DNA of 64,000 nucleotides from Pseudoscleropodium purum (lineage: Eukaryota > Streptophyta > Bryopsida > Hypnales > Brachytheciaceae), in NCBI GenBank assembly GCA_963969395.1, contig OZ017795.1, forward strand, positions 41,583,063 to 41,647,062, written 5' to 3'. The notes beneath the pieces are model-generated. The model ran no database searches, was not told the origin of the DNA, and saw nothing but the letters and a program-made list of their open reading frames with translations. Below, piece by piece: positions 46,884-59,828 of this stretch. Positions within the stretch are counted from its first letter, which is position 1. Each line of letters opens with the position of its first letter. Both the position numbers and the translations under genes were made by a program.

Positions 46884-47212
46884 TAGATAAACATTTCAGG
46901 AGGGCACAAATTCAGAGCATCCCCAGTTTGAACCACACCTTCATTACTAATTCAATAAGAGTCTAAAAAAGTATGAATCATAGAAAGTGAGATGCAATCT
47001 CGTCTGGTATTTAAAGGAAAATTGACTGTAAATGTTTTGAAGCGCGCAACCCCAGAAAATCCGGATCAGTGCTTAGCGGGCGCTCCATGAACACCCCACT
47101 TTACCTCATAATGAGCTGCTCAGGAAGTCTATGCAACAGGAAGCCAAGCTCCCAGTACAATAATTTAAGTCCCAATAACCTAAAAACTCGAGACTTTCGA
47201 AGAATTGAGTAC
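46880..47212. repeat. duplicated module X, copy 2
   Basis: Collinear with 40,827-41,159. On its right it joins abruptly to a third copy of the last quarter of module Y at 47,213. The order here is Y-X-(end of Y)-CAF1, against X-Y-CAF1 in the first locus. Confidence 0.9.
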
Positions 47213-47459
47213 ATAATTCCAAGAACCCTCACAACCGTAGCTCAAGAAGTGCCCGGGGGGAGTTCAATTACTGCAAAGAAATAGATACAAGATATTGGCC
47301 ATTCGTCCTCACAATCCAGCTCGAGCCGCACAAATATGCAGAGGGAGCAACACACGAGGACAGGCGAATGGCAAGCCATGTATAAAAAGTAACGTAAGAA
47401 ATTTGAAATGAAGGACATTTTTTGTCCATAAAAGAGTGAATACAAGAGGTCACCAATGG
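47213..47459. repeat. third copy of the end of module Y, native CAF1 3' flank
   Basis: It matches 41,631-41,880 and 46,634-46,883 with slightly more differences and a small deletion near 47,456 ('accaatggtagc' against 'accgagtggcagc'). It runs straight into the CAF1 stop codon region. Confidence 0.85.
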
Positions 47460-47486
47460 TAGCTGAAAAAGCTGGATTGCGAAACC

Positions 47487-48305
47487 TCAAGAGTCGAGAT
47501 TGTCTGAACCCAACCCATACAAGACCCCCGCATACTTTTCCGTGGAGCCCTTGAAGAAGCCCTCCTTCAACTTGCGAAACGTGCGAGACGTAAGCAAACT
47601 ATCAGAGCCCGCCTGATGGCAAGGTCCGATTCGCTCCACGTCCAACGATTCCGCCAGCTTGTTGAGCCCCCCGTGCAAATTGTCGCAGAACTTCATCAGG
47701 TACTTGATATCATACAGAATGGGGAAATACGTTCTCAACAAGTTGAAAAACTCATCCTCACTGGCGGGCAAATTCTGGCATGTCAGCAGCTTCAACAAGT
47801 ATCCGAAATCATAGCCGCTATGGAAAGTCACCCAATGTACATTCTCATTCAAGACGATCCCCGACGACATCAAAAGCTCCCCAAACCGTTGCGAATCAAT
47901 CCCTCGCTCCTCGTTTTGCTGGAAGTCGATGCCACTCTGCTTCAGGAGCTCAATGGAGTCGTGCGCGTACACATCCTCTCGCAAATTGAACTCGCGGAAA
48001 TTGAATTGCCACACGCAAGAATCGCGCGAGCCGCACTGAGGTAGCACGTCCTTCTCGTCGGAGAACGTTAACCCCAACTGGATGAGCTTGAGCATGTCAA
48101 CGTTCGCTCGGAGCATTTGGTATTGGTACTCGCCGTTGTTCTTGAACGTGCCAACGGGACGGACCACAACACCTGGAAACTCCGTGTCCATCGCGACGTA
48201 AGGATACTCGTCCACAATTTCACGGATCAGCTCGAACTCATCTTCCAAGTTGTCGGCCCAAACCTCCCGGATGAGGAGGGAACCTCCGTTGGCAACTATT
48301 GACAT
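47487..48305 (-). CDS. CAF1: CAF1, catalytic deadenylase of the CCR4-NOT complex
   Basis: A single-exon gene of 272 residues, the normal length for plant CAF1. It belongs to the DEDD RNase family: the first motif is D40-T-E42 in [10 protein letters not shown]; an Asp lies in [14 protein letters not shown] (about 160-173); DIKYLMKFC follows (about 198-206); and the last motif is [12 protein letters not shown] near 228-239. All catalytic positions appear present. CAF1 shortens mRNA poly(A) tails in the cytoplasm as part of CCR4-NOT. The ATG at 48,305 is the first in frame and is followed by an N-terminus typical of the family ([20 protein letters not shown]). A damaged duplicate lies at 41,906-42,431. 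Confidence 0.94.
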   Translation of the reverse strand: MSIVANGGSLLIREVWADNLEDEFELIREIVDEYPYVAMDTEFPGVVVRPVGTFKNNGEYQYQMLRANVDMLKLIQLGLTFSDEKDVLPQCGSRDSCVWQFNFREFNLREDVYAHDSIELLKQSGIDFQQNEERGIDSQRFGELLMSSGIVLNENVHWVTFHSGYDFGYLLKLLTCQNLPASEDEFFNLLRTYFPILYDIKYLMKFCDNLHGGLNKLAESLDVERIGPCHQAGSDSLLTSRTFRKLKEGFFKGSTEKYAGVLYGLGSDNLDS

Positions 48306-49250
48306 GAGGTGCTTGGGGTTTTCTGCTTAGGGTTTCGCCGTCCTCGTGGTTCGGAACTCGCAATCGCAACCGCCGAAGGAGTTGCATAAGCCACGAGCGT
48401 TCTGTCCAGCTAGGCACCTGCGCCTGCTTCCCTTCCTGCTCCGCCACTTCCACGCCTTGCAGTACCCTCAAAGTTCGCCCACACCACATAAGAAAAAACC
48501 GACGAAACCCTGAAAATACCCACAACCAAAACCCGAGCGCTACCAACGAGAACGCGCACCTCGTCGCCCCTGACTCGTAATCGTCCACTCATCCACCACG
48601 GAATCGAAAATCAATCGCCACAACCAAAAGCAGAGCACGTCCCAAAGCGAAAACGTCGGGAAAGACGACAAGCATGAATCCGTGCGAACTGTGCAGTACA
48701 CTGCGAGAATGGCAGAAAAAATTAGTTGGGTTCTGTGCGACCTGAGAGTTCGGAGGAGACCAATTGCATCGAGAGAGAATCGTTGGCGAAGGAACCGCAG
48801 GGAAGGAGCAGAGGAACACAATGCTAGGCCGCTGCGTACAGACCGAGCTTCGGGACCGAGCTTAGGTTACAGGGCCGTGGTTTCGGACCGTGGTCTTGGA
48901 CCGAGCTTCCCGGGCGGGCTGGTCGGTCCGGTCAGACCTGGTGGGCAGCTTCTGGAAACGTTTGAGCGTGTCTGACCGTTCGGAGGGCTTCAGGAGGGGA
49001 GTTGCTTCTCGACTGACCGGTGGGCTGGGCAGAAGGGGTGGCGAACCCGGTCAGACTATTCCTAAAAAGTTCGGTACGCTGCCCGTGGAAAAGCTTGGCC
49101 GTGGAACTCGGCCACTTGCGCTCCGTTAGCACTTTTGGCTTTGCGCCGTCGATCGCCGTTTGTGCACCGTCGATGCGGGGTTGGCGTCGTTGGTTCGATG
49201 GTGCCTGTGCATCGTAAAGGACGCCGGTATATTTAAAACTCGTTTGTTTA
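48306..49250 (-). promoter_or_regulatory. GC-rich upstream region of CAF1
   Basis: The 900 bp upstream of CAF1 are GC-rich and CpG-containing, then fall abruptly to A/T-rich DNA near 49,250. Positions 48,840-48,950 contain short repeats of 'ggaccgagctt' and 'ggaccgtgg'. Several 60-128-codon frames on both strands lack domains. The best reading is promoter and 5' leader. No core promoter element can be fixed. Confidence 0.4.
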
Positions 49251-49688
49251 TCTTTGACTTGCACTTTCGGGTGAGAATCTTGTAATTGGGACAGTTGCAG
49301 GGGAAGACCGACTCCCAAGACTTGCAGGAATTTTATTTTACAAGTTTTTCAAGGAGCTGCCACAATTTATATTCACTTGCTTGTTTTCTCAACTGTGAGT
49401 GCAAAATGAGGAGAAATTTCGATTGGATTGTTAGAGACTTTAGAAGAATCCAACCAATTTCTTTCATGATTTTTCAATGCTCGGTTAATATTGTACGAAT
49501 TGTTGAAATTGAAAGCATAGGGTACTTTTGAAGCACAAAATCAACTCCCATTGGTTGCCCCAATAAACCCATAGGCTCCTATTTGTTGTTCTTGAAAACT
49601 TAATTGAGATGGTACTATTGGAGGACAAAGTGACACTTTTTCAACTCTTTATTGTTCTTTGTAGGTGTTGTCATAAGTAGTAGCAAGT

Positions 49689-49850
49689 GGAAGGTGACAA
49701 TATTGGGTGCTTTTACCCAATAACCCCTAAAGGATGAGCATGCATTTCTTTGGCTAAATAGCAATTTTGGAAGGTGACAATATTGGGTGCTCCTACCCAA
49801 TAACCCCTAAAAGATGAGCACGCATTTTTTTTTGGCTAAATAGCAATTTT
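49689..49850 (+). repeat. tandem duplication, unit 80 bp
   Basis: The unit GGAAGGTGACAATATTGGGT with 'ttacccaataacccctaaa' and 'ggctaaatagcaatttt' at 49,689-49,768 is repeated at 49,769-49,850 with a few substitutions. Each unit contains a TAACCCCTAAA terminus of the family P type, so the duplication involves the end of the inverted P copy that follows. Confidence 0.85.
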
Positions 49851-50480
49851 GAGTAAGTACTTGTGACTAGAAGTCTCCATATTTTTGGCCCAAATTTTTA
49901 TAAAGGGTGGAGACAAGGAATATCTTTCATATGCACTAAATTTCATGACATTTGGAAATATGAGTAAAAAATTATGGCATAATATGGTGTTTTTTTCTTC
50001 GTAAATGGGCAATTAGGATGAGATAAAAAAAAATTCATGAAACAAAAATTTGAAATTGGTTTTCTAGAGTTATATATATGTGGAAAGCATTAAATTATTT
50101 TATTTTTATTGATGAGTCAAAAGTTATGAGGATTTTTTGTTTGTAGGTAGTTATAGATTTTTTATTCCAAAATAAACTTTGAAGTCTTTTATCTTACTCG
50201 ATTTTCAATACTTTTGGAAAAAATAAAATCTTAGGATGTTTATTGTTTATTACAACATTGCAACCACTCAAATTGGCATTTTTCAATTCCATAATTAAAT
50301 TCTTAACAATTTAGTATTTCGAATCATTTTCTACCAGAGCCTACTTACTATTTTTTTCCTATATGTTGTACAATTCCAAATGATTTAAAAATTTTCAAAC
50401 ATGTAGATAATTTGTATAGGAAAAGAGAATCTAAAGAAGCACCACCATTTGGAACGTTTTTTTCTTGAGATTGGAATTTG
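49711..50480 (-). mobile_element. family P element, inverted copy
   Basis: The reverse complement carries the P landmarks in order: 'gaattgtacaacatatagg', 'tcaaagtttattttgg', 'cctcataacttttgactcat', 'gggccaaaa' with 'atatggaga', and a TAACCCCTAAA terminus on the left. It is non-coding. Confidence 0.6.
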
Positions 50481-53400
50481 CTAACCAATCACAAGAAGAC
50501 ATATACCATATCAAACATAATTTATTTTATTTATGCAATATTTGATTCTCACATAGAATATTATAATTTAAATTGTAGCAAGCTTTCTTCAATGTTCACT
50601 ACTACACTCCATATTGTTGCCACACTCAAAATAAATGTAAAAGCAATTTTCTATTTTTTTATTAATAAAAAATTTGAAATTTAATAACTTTCGTGCTATA
50701 AGTCCAAACACCACGAAACAAAGCCCGTGTACCCTTCCTTGCCAAGAGCTTTTCAACAATATCCAAAACTTGACCGGGAGACAAATGGTCTTTGAGATCG
50801 TAACTTAACAAACAAAACAAACAAATAACCTATTTTAAAGTATTGATTGTGGGATTCATCACAAAAAAAGTGGTGATGACCTACTTGACAAAATAAGGCA
50901 AGCAAATAAAATCAAGTTCATCTGCTTTATATCCAAAATATGAAAATTATGAATTAAACATCATTTATTCATCCATGAGCAATTATCAATAGAATGATGA
51001 GCTATTTATATCTCTAGGCTTTGTAACAATTCCATAATTTTATGCATGGAGAGAACTGAGATACTAACATCCCTAAGTGTTCCTTCAAAAGTGTTTTTAT
51101 TGCATTTATTGAACTAAGTGCTCCTCATGAAAAAACCTCATCTCAAGTACAAACACAAACAATGGTGGATTGCAAATATCTTTTGTTGATGTTTTGTATT
51201 CCACTCTATTTCATAAAAATCAAAGGTTATTTTCACTTACAATTCAACTATCATAGTTTTGTAATCTAATGTCATGTATTAATTTTATAAATTAAATAAG
51301 ATGTTTTTTGTTGTAATTTTGTGGAGAGATTCCACACTTGTACTAAAATTGAATGATTTATTTTTCAAAATATAGAACTAGACAAACATCAAATATTAAA
51401 AGTATTCAATAAATTCTTCTATTTACCATTGATACAAAAGTTGAAATTTTTTATTTTATTTTATTTTTAGAATGGTTTATGCCAATTTTTTATTATCAAA
51501 ATATTATAGCTATATGATTCTTTTTAAAATTAAACAAAATTAATTTAACCCCTATAGGACCAAGGAGCCCGATTTGAACTTTTTGAGAACTTGTGTAGCT
51601 TCTATTGACTTCATAATTTGGACTTTTGCATGATTTTTTTAGGATGGATACTACTCATTTAAATTTTTGTGTGAAGCTTTGTTTCATGTCATTCCCATAA
51701 ACATTGCAAAGGTTAAAAGTATTTTTCATTTCAATATTAACTCAGGCAACAAAAAACATATTTTAATAAAATAATAATTATAATCTTGAGGTTTTACATA
51801 TTGATATCTACTCAATAACATTTGAACCATTCAATTCTAGATAGTGGAGTAAGAGCAATGAGATTTTTTATTTTGTGGGCAATAAAGGTAGAAAAAACAC
51901 TATAAAGTCATCTTTGCTCTCAATTTTGAAATTTTGAAAAGAAAAAAAAGAAAAGAACCTTATTTTTTAGTAGAATATTTTGGCCATTGGAATTAAGAAT
52001 TTTCAATTTTTTGTAAAAGTTACTATGAGATTAGTTTTTCCTTTCATTCAATAATACCTTCCCATTTACGAGATGGATATAAAAGTATTTTTGGTTCAAC
52101 TTTCTTTTTTATATGTTTCCAACCCATTTTCCAACTTATTGACTAAAATGCATAAGTTATAGGACAATTGTTTAATTTTTCTAAAAATGTTGAAAGACAA
52201 AACTTTACCTTTTAGAACGGTTTGAAAAGCCTACATTTTGAAGTTTAGGCATCTTGAACTTGCAATTGGTCGATATATTCATTGTAAAATTTTGGGGCAA
52301 TATATGTACTTGAATATGTTGACTCAAGGATCATGTATTGCACTTGTTAAAATATAAATATTGATGAAGATTTTGACCTTGTTTCGGAGATAAATATTTC
52401 GAAGAAGTTTTGGGCCCCAAAACATATTGGTCCTTTTAATTAGTGATTAACATGATAGTTGCAATAAAATTTTGAAGAAAATAATATTAATTGCAATTCT
52501 TTTAAATGAAATCTTTTAGAAGTAAATCAAATTGCAATGGAAATTCATCTAAATAATTGTATTTTTATAGAAAATTTTGGTTTAGTTTAATAAAATAATA
52601 CAATTTGGATTTTTTCAAAGTAGCTTATAAGTGCATTAAAATGCTTAATTTTGAAAAATTTATATAAAATTGTAAAATAAAAAAAAAGAATTTAATAACT
52701 TTTGCTTGATTGCTAGATAAAAATTGTAGTCTTCAAAGAAGGCTAATGTGAATAAAGTCTTTGTTTGTAATAAATTTAACTATAGTTGAATTAAAATTTA
52801 GTGTATAGCTCAGTTCAAAGCCAAATGGAATCACTTTGTAAATAAAAGACTTTCTAATTATGTAATTGGATATCATTCTAAAAAAATATTCATTAAAACT
52901 AACAATTACATGCATCAATTCCTAGTAAATAAATACTTGCGTGTCATTTTCGAACAAAATCACAAGGATTTAGTATAGATCTATGAAGAAAACAAGTCCA
53001 AATATATATGTGGGTTAATTTAAAGTAAAAAAAAAAACATGCTTATATTTACATTTTAGCTTGCTAGTAGATTCATGTTTAAACTTTTAAAAGTAAATCC
53101 AAAATTTTTGAAAAAATTATTTTTTAGAATAAAAATATTACATACTGCAAAAAAATACAATAAATAATCCTCACAAATTTGACATTTGTAAGGTTGTAGA
53201 TTGTACTTATTACTTTTTTTTATATTCAATTCTTTACTTTGTAGTACAAAATATTATTATAGCCAAACAATAAACTACACATAATTCCAATTCTTTTCTA
53301 TACCATGTAAGAATCTTTGAATGGCACCAAGAGGTAATTTTTAAGATTCTTGTATTGGTTTATACTTTGAGGTCTAATTTACTTACAAACTATGTATTGT

Positions 53401-54178
53401 GTCATTCAATTTTTATGATAATTTTTCTCACCGTGGATTGAAAAGCAACAAATCAAAGTCTGTATATCCCTCTTGATAAAGAACTTTTCAACAATATCAA
53501 GAATGCAAATGAATGACACATGGCTCTAGAGATCTCATTGTAATAAACAAAACAAAAAACAACCTTTTTTAGAACATCCCTAGAATGGATATCAATTGGA
53601 ACAAATCTACACAATCAATGACTGGAACATATCTTTATTTTGCAATAAAATGAGCTTATAGCTTTCTATAAGTACACATAGTATTTCAACATCATATTTT
53701 TATTCAAGCTATATGAAACAATAATAATAACTTTATACATTCATAAAATTGGCAATTTTTTGACAATTTTGACAAAGATAAATTCATTTATTTTTTTGAT
53801 TTGTTGGATTAATTATGTGCTTCATGAACTCTAGTCTTTGGACAAAAAGATTGAACCTAAAACCACATTATACGATTGTAAAATGTAAATTGGATACGTT
53901 GTCTAATTCAACAAATATTTCAAATGGAGGGGCATGAAGATGTGACAATGGTTCATATTGCAACCTATACTTTCTCTACAATTATGGCTAATGCTATCCT
54001 ACGCTCTCAATTCCAAAAAGAATTCAAATATTATAAGAATCAACATCCGATTTGCATGTTTTTCAAACTATTTGATTTTAAAAATTCTTCCAATGTCAAT
54101 TTCCTTCAAATGAATTTTGTGATAACAATTTGAATTTTGAAATGGTGTATACCAACGTTCCAAGGCACAAATTTCTTT
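50481..54178. other. AT-rich gene-free stretch
   Basis: No gene was recognised on either strand. Frames of 60-70 codons are A/T-driven. The phrase 'aatttaacccctataggacca' at about 51,540 may be another decayed element terminus. Confidence 0.5.
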
Positions 54179-55754
54179 TCAGATTTCCACTGTTTTTACA
54201 TACTTGGAACTCATCCTCCACCGCAGTGTCTTTTCCGACTGGCTTATCGAAGCTCGACTGACCTCGACATCATACTCCCGGGGATGGACAAGCAACAGGA
54301 CATGATTCTCCACTTCCACCAGGACGAAGTCTTCCGAGGCGGACGCGAGGAATTTCAGTCGCGTTCTTCGCACGCCATGCTCTTCAGCCAAATGCGAGGG
54401 CAGTGCAGAGCTCGGACCTTCGTGCCAGCAAGAGGGGTGTGGGCATGGGAAGGGCTTGTGCTTGCAGGTTTCGTTCTCGTGCTCCTCTCGCTCGGCTCTC
54501 TTGTTGTAGTACAGCATTTGAGTGCAACCGTAGGGGGAGTGCTTGCAGGAGACTTGCAGGGACTCGATGATCTTCTCCACACCGAGGCAGCGGATGCGAC
54601 CCGTGGGTTGGGAGCATGATGGGCAGGAACAAGTTCGACTCCACGTTGGTCCCTTCGTCAGCTTCTTGCAGCAGGTTGAACACAGCATGTGACCATTCTC
54701 GCACTGCAAAAGTACACAATTTGAGCATTTGAAGCATGATTTTTGCTACTGCTACTTGGTCTCAGGAAGCATGATGTTATTCAGTCAGTAAGGCTAATTT
54801 TCTGGTTACTCTAGTCGATCTTACATGTATCAGCTAACCATGCAGTTAGGGTCCGGCTCCTTATTCTGCTTGAATTCACTTAGAAGGCATTTAGACGTAC
54901 ATAATCTTTTTTATTGGACCAAAGCATTCGAACAAACTTCCAGCTTCTGAGCGACTAAGGCAGATTTCGGGGAGCAAGAGTAGACTCAAACGCTCTCCAA
55001 AGCAGAATCTGATGGAGAGCATGAGTAGGTTCAAGTGCTCCGCTTCAAAACTTGAATTAATGCATCAGAACTCCAAAATATTCTGACATCATATACCAGT
55101 GTTTTCTCCTCTGAATATAAGAAAATTTACGGGCTGGTCACACGCAGGTGACAAGCAGGTGACACTTGCTTTGGTAGCTAGACGAAAATAATACTCGATC
55201 GGACTTTGACACATGGAAGGTCAACTACTTAGAAACGAAATGAAGCTTGGAGACCAAATCTGCAAAGTTTTATCTTTACGAAGCTTCATGAAATTGGTGA
55301 GCATAACGTTTTGAGTTACCCAACTGCTACTGAAAACTGGAGCTCAGCAGACCTTCACATCTATACCAATCCTCAAGATTTTAGAGCTGAGGATTCCAAT
55401 TGACCACCTCGAAACCCTCCTGAACTATTGAAAGTCCTAATTTCCAAACCTCTTTGCACTTAAGAATACTACACATTTCCGTGCAATTACAAGAGGACAT
55501 GTTAATTCTAGAGATTGTGTGCACAAAGAAGAAGCGTAGTTTTTACAGAAATAGCACTCACATCTCACATCTTTGGATCTCTGAAATCCGCCATTATTTT
55601 ACCAATTATGACCATATTTCCAGAAATTCCCAATAGCAGAAAAGGATGCAAGCCATTGTACCTGATACACGGGCGTAGAGAGCGGCTCTGTACAAATAGG
55701 GCATTCCAGATCCTCAACATCTAGAGAATACCTCAAAACCCAATACGTTTCCAT
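54179..55754 (-). CDS. SINA-like RING E3 ubiquitin ligase, C-terminally truncated
   Basis: Two exons on the minus strand, 55,754-55,662 (31 codons) and 54,703-54,179, join in phase 0 and give 205 residues. The RING spans ECPICTEPLSTPVYQ and CENGHMLCSTCC to CPSC (about residues 17-62). It is followed by IRCLGVEKIIESLQVSC and a SIAH-type zinc-finger region (CKHSPYGC, then CKHKPFPCPHPSCWHEG, then HLAEEHG). Plant SINA-like proteins are usually about 280-330 residues with a TRAF-like substrate-binding domain. Here the frame leaves recognisable sequence after LLLVHPREYDVEV and ends at the edge of A/T-rich DNA, so most of that domain is missing. It may be a partial gene. Its partner lies head to head at 57,626. 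Confidence 0.75.
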
Positions 55755-57625
55755 TCTCAGCTAGGCCTCAATTATAGATATTTCGAAGACGACAGAGGCA
55801 ACGTTCTAAAAAATACTGTGCTCTTCTTTGCTTCAAAATACAAGAATGGTGCGGCAATATATTGGTGGTTCAATCACTATCTCTACTTCCGGGGACGGCC
55901 CTCCCTCTCCTGAATTGAAACTTGTAATTGCTACGATGAGCGAGGGATCTGATCAATAATTAAACAAGCTAGGCAGGAACAAATCTCCACCTAAAGAACC
56001 CAATTTCTTCAAAAGCTCCGAGATCTACTTCAATTCAAAGCTCCAAGATGTACCTTCAAAACTGAAAAAAAGATCTGCAAACGTGATTTTATTAATTGGG
56101 ATTCGTGAATTGTTTAATGCTGAGAGTCGTCGGTTGATACATGTGTATCACATTACCGACACCTTTGTCTGCTCACTCGGAGTTTCGGTGCTTTGTCTGC
56201 GTTCCAGTTCTTGGCTGGAAGCAGTAAAGCGTCGCAGTAGGCGCACCGACTAAGATTGTGCCGACATATCTACCTATTATCGATCCATCTCTTATATTAA
56301 ATCAAACTATGACACGATTTCATCCGCATGTGTAGTTTTCCATTCATTTGTTTTTGCCGATGATATGCAAACATATTCTTCATGAAACTGTGCATCATGA
56401 TGAAACTTTTGAGGTGTTATTCGGCATTGCTCCATTCTAGTATTCAACCAGTAAATTCAGTCATGATTCAATCCATTTCATTTTCCTCCATACAAATTTT
56501 CTTTCATTTGGTCTTGCATAACCCTAATGAATTATCTCTATCAATGGATGAAAACTTAATGGGCACACCGACATTCCGAATAACCGAAGTAATAACTGAA
56601 TATTCATCCACAGGTTGTAAGTTTCTGGAGATAAATTGTTTCAACCATTTCTGAATTACCAAGCAAATGAATTAAGGTCATTACCGCACACAACCTTGGA
56701 GGTTCATTTTGGTGGTGGACTGATAGGCCGCTCCTTCCTCTTTCCGCCTCTCGTGCAAATCACTGCAGAAAATGAAGTGTAATAAGTTATTTCTTCAGAT
56801 TCTCTGTCGGTAACTACGCGTCTTGCAAAGCTTTGAGTGATCTTCCAGGCATGGTGCGTTGTTGAGTTTTCAGAGCTTCCTACCGACAGGCCATGCCAGA
56901 CGTCACAACAGGCCACGCCAGACGTAACACTGCAAAGCTTCGTCACCTTTGGTTGGTTAGAGGTTGCGTTTCGATTCTCTTTGCACGGATCGAGTCTCTG
57001 GAGCGTGGTTTCTGCGAATTCTTTTGCTCTTGGCTGTTCGAACTAGCTTTAATTGCGGTCGATCAAGTTGCAGTCAATCAAGAGTCGATTTCTCGCGCCA
57101 TCGCGGCGTCAATTCGCTGAAAACATGTGCTACTGGTGACGTAAGGAGCTTCTAGACCCAAGCTGCTGTTCCTGGTGATCGAGTTTATGGTAATTCTTGG
57201 GGGACCACTCTCTCGGCCTTTACGTACTTCTTCCAATGCTTGTGTTTTAGGGTTTGATTTTGCACTTTGGGATGTGTTTTGGGTTTAAGGTTCATCACAT
57301 GTTTCAGGGGTTTCAGTTTCCTCTCCTCAGCTTTTCCTGGCCTTCGGTCTGTGCAAGTTGGACTGGGCGGGCCGGGGACCTATTTATTCAACCTTACCTT
57401 TTTGTCGGTTAATTTGTCAATGCAACCTGGTGCTAAACTAGCTTGATTGCAGCTCTGGTCTGTTCAGGTCTCTTCAATTCTAGCTCACGTACGTACAACT
57501 GCAGATTGATAGTTTGCATTTGAGTTCCCCTTCACAGGCCTGGCGGAAGGCCTGGGGGCTAAACTGGTTCCTCCTTCGAGTGCACAAGCTGTCTAAATTT
57601 ATTCTTCCAGAGAAACACGGCCATC
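55755..57625. promoter_or_regulatory. shared upstream region of the two SINA-like genes
   Basis: The two genes diverge from this 1.9-kb region. No other gene is supportable; frames near 56,704-57,155 are short and overlap one another. Base composition rises from 56,700 to 57,625 towards the plus-strand gene, consistent with its promoter and leader. Direct repeats of 'ccatgccagacg' or 'ccacgccagacg' lie at about 56,892-56,925. Confidence 0.4.
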
Positions 57626-59828
57626 ATGGCGATCCAGCTGCCACCAATTCTAGAAAATTCGAGACTAGCGACGGTCATGGATGAGAAGTTGCGATGTTGT
57701 CTAGATGCCGACATTCGGGACTGTCCCATCTGCACAGAGCCCCTGTCGCTGCCCGTGTACCAGGTTCGCTGCGCCGCCTTTCAACTGTCAATCTGTCTTA
57801 ACGCTTTAGCCTCTGAATATAGAATATCTCTTTTGGAATTTTGCTCATTTTTGCTTATATCTTCATGTGTAGGGTAGCCAACCCATTTCCAACCACTTAA
57901 GCAATTACACGTATTTGGAGTACAGGTTTTTGGAATTCGTAATTTTTCCCATATACAAAAATAGAGTTTGGAAGGATTTTGTATTTTTTTTTAATTTTAT
58001 TACACAAAACGTAATGACTATGATTTTTTTAGTAAAAGATTTCCTTTGACCTATAATGATGATATAGACCTTTCTATTTCTAACCATAGGTTGATTGCAA
58101 AATCGACCATGGGATAGTTGCAATATTGTGAGTCTTGTAGCCCATAGTAATGTGCCACAATTGCGTTGGAAATTGTGCCATAATTAATCACTACTCATCT
58201 TCTGTGATCAAAAAGAAAATAATTTATATCATGAGAATGGAGGGTGATTAGAAATGGGTCCGCTACTATATATGAATTATTCATGTCAGTTTCATAAATT
58301 GGTCATAAAGAAAGGTCATCTTTTAAAGATTCAAACATTGCCTTGGATGAATGAGAAATATTTAGAAGAAACATTGACTTGGAGTACTTTGTTTGTTAGA
58401 CACCAAGTATATAAATGTTGAAGTGATTAAGGATTAACCTTCCTATAGGTGGGAACTAAGTGTTGTATAAAAGAGCATATTCAAGTATATCTGAGACAAT
58501 TCATGCTTTTCTTTAGCATAATCGTGTCTTTTGAAACCCTAGGTTAAGGTCCTCTTTACACTAAAATTGAGAAGCCTTGAAGAAGTCTTTTCAAGGTTCT
58601 TGGCTTGTCTTTGAGACACCAACTACCAGAGCTATTGGAGATCATGGCCTTTGGGAGTAGTGTAAAGTAAAAGGAGGGCACAAAAGTGTTCAATCTGTTG
58701 TTTGGAGTATATCTTCTAAAGTAGAGTAGTTCATATTGTGAGTTCATATGGTATGATTTGAGCATCCAGTTGATGGAAATTTGCTACATTGGCACTTCTC
58801 CAGCCCCCAGTCTGCAAATTTAAATCTCGTTACTGACTCACAAAGTTTCACATATGTGAATGTGAAACATATTGGACATTTGGACCACTGTACATAACAA
58901 AATTTGACCATCATGCTGTTCCTTTTGTACTTTGGAGACGGGCCTTAATGACATGGATGTTTTATGGGGCATGCAGTGCAAGAATGGTCACTGCGCTTGC
59001 TCCTCTTGTTGTCTGAGGCTCCCCCAACAGCAATGTGCAACGTGCACTCAGCCCATGGATCATATCCGCTGCATGATGTGGAGAAGATCATCGAAGTCCC
59101 TGCAAGTCTCCTGTAAGCACACTCCCCATGGCTGCAAGGAAATGCTGCAATACAACAAGCGAGCCGAGCAAAGAGCAAGAGAGGGAAACGTGCAAGCACA
59201 AGCCCCTCCTGTGTCCACATCCACATTGCAAGCACGAAGGTCCTCGGTCTGAATTACCCTCCCATTTGGTGACTGATCATGGCGTGAAGACCTTGCAGCT
59301 CGGCTCTAGTCGAACTGCCAGTCGTGGCACAACATTCCAGATGGCACCCTCCACTTACTTGATGATGGTGAAACTTGAGGGTGGCGATGGGATGATGCTT
59401 GTTCATCGTGAGGCCCAAGTGCTTGCAGATGAATTCTTCTGCGCCACAGTCTTCGGAGCATCCCAAGTGTACAACCTCCAAGTGCAGCGCACTGGTGGCC
59501 AAAGCAGGCAAAGGCCGTCTACACCATCGAAACCTCGGCTCCCAACATTCACAAGGTGGTGGAAAAGTCTTGCAATCCAAAAGAATGTCTCCTCATTCCT
59601 GTTGTGAATGTCAATCATCTGACGAACTATGATGTGAAGATTAGAGTCGTTTCTCCTCCTGTGCATGATTTTGAAGGTTATGTCTTGGTTTACGCACCAA
59701 CCACCCCTCATAGGCTTAGGATACTCGGCACGAGAGAGAGAGGCTGGCCAGGGAAGATTATTGACCCCTCTATTGCCCCATGTTTTACCCTTGTAGAAAA
59801 TCCTCAGATTTTTATTTGCCACATATGA
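57626..59828 (+). pseudogene. SINA-like RING E3 ligase pseudogene
   Basis: Exon 1 (57,626-57,763, 46 codons) ends DCPICTEPLSLPVYQ, followed by a GT donor. Exon 2 starts at 58,977 after ATGCAG with CKNGHCACSSCC. Compared with the other copy, a one-base deletion near 59,074 and a compensating insertion near 59,095 scramble the IRC-VEKIIESLQ block. A two-base loss near 59,170 moves the frame (CKHKPLLCPHPHCKHEG continues in another frame), and another shift occurs near 59,510. After that, the third frame keeps a TRAF-like tail (VYTIETSAPNIHKVVEKS and NHLTNYDVKIRVVSPP). The gene therefore once had the full domain order, but at least three to four frame errors make it non-functional. Confidence 0.75.

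Noticed and set aside
48238..49318. Several 76-128-codon frames upstream of CAF1
   Set aside because: GC-rich DNA with overlapping frames on both strands and no recognisable motif; better read as promoter and leader.
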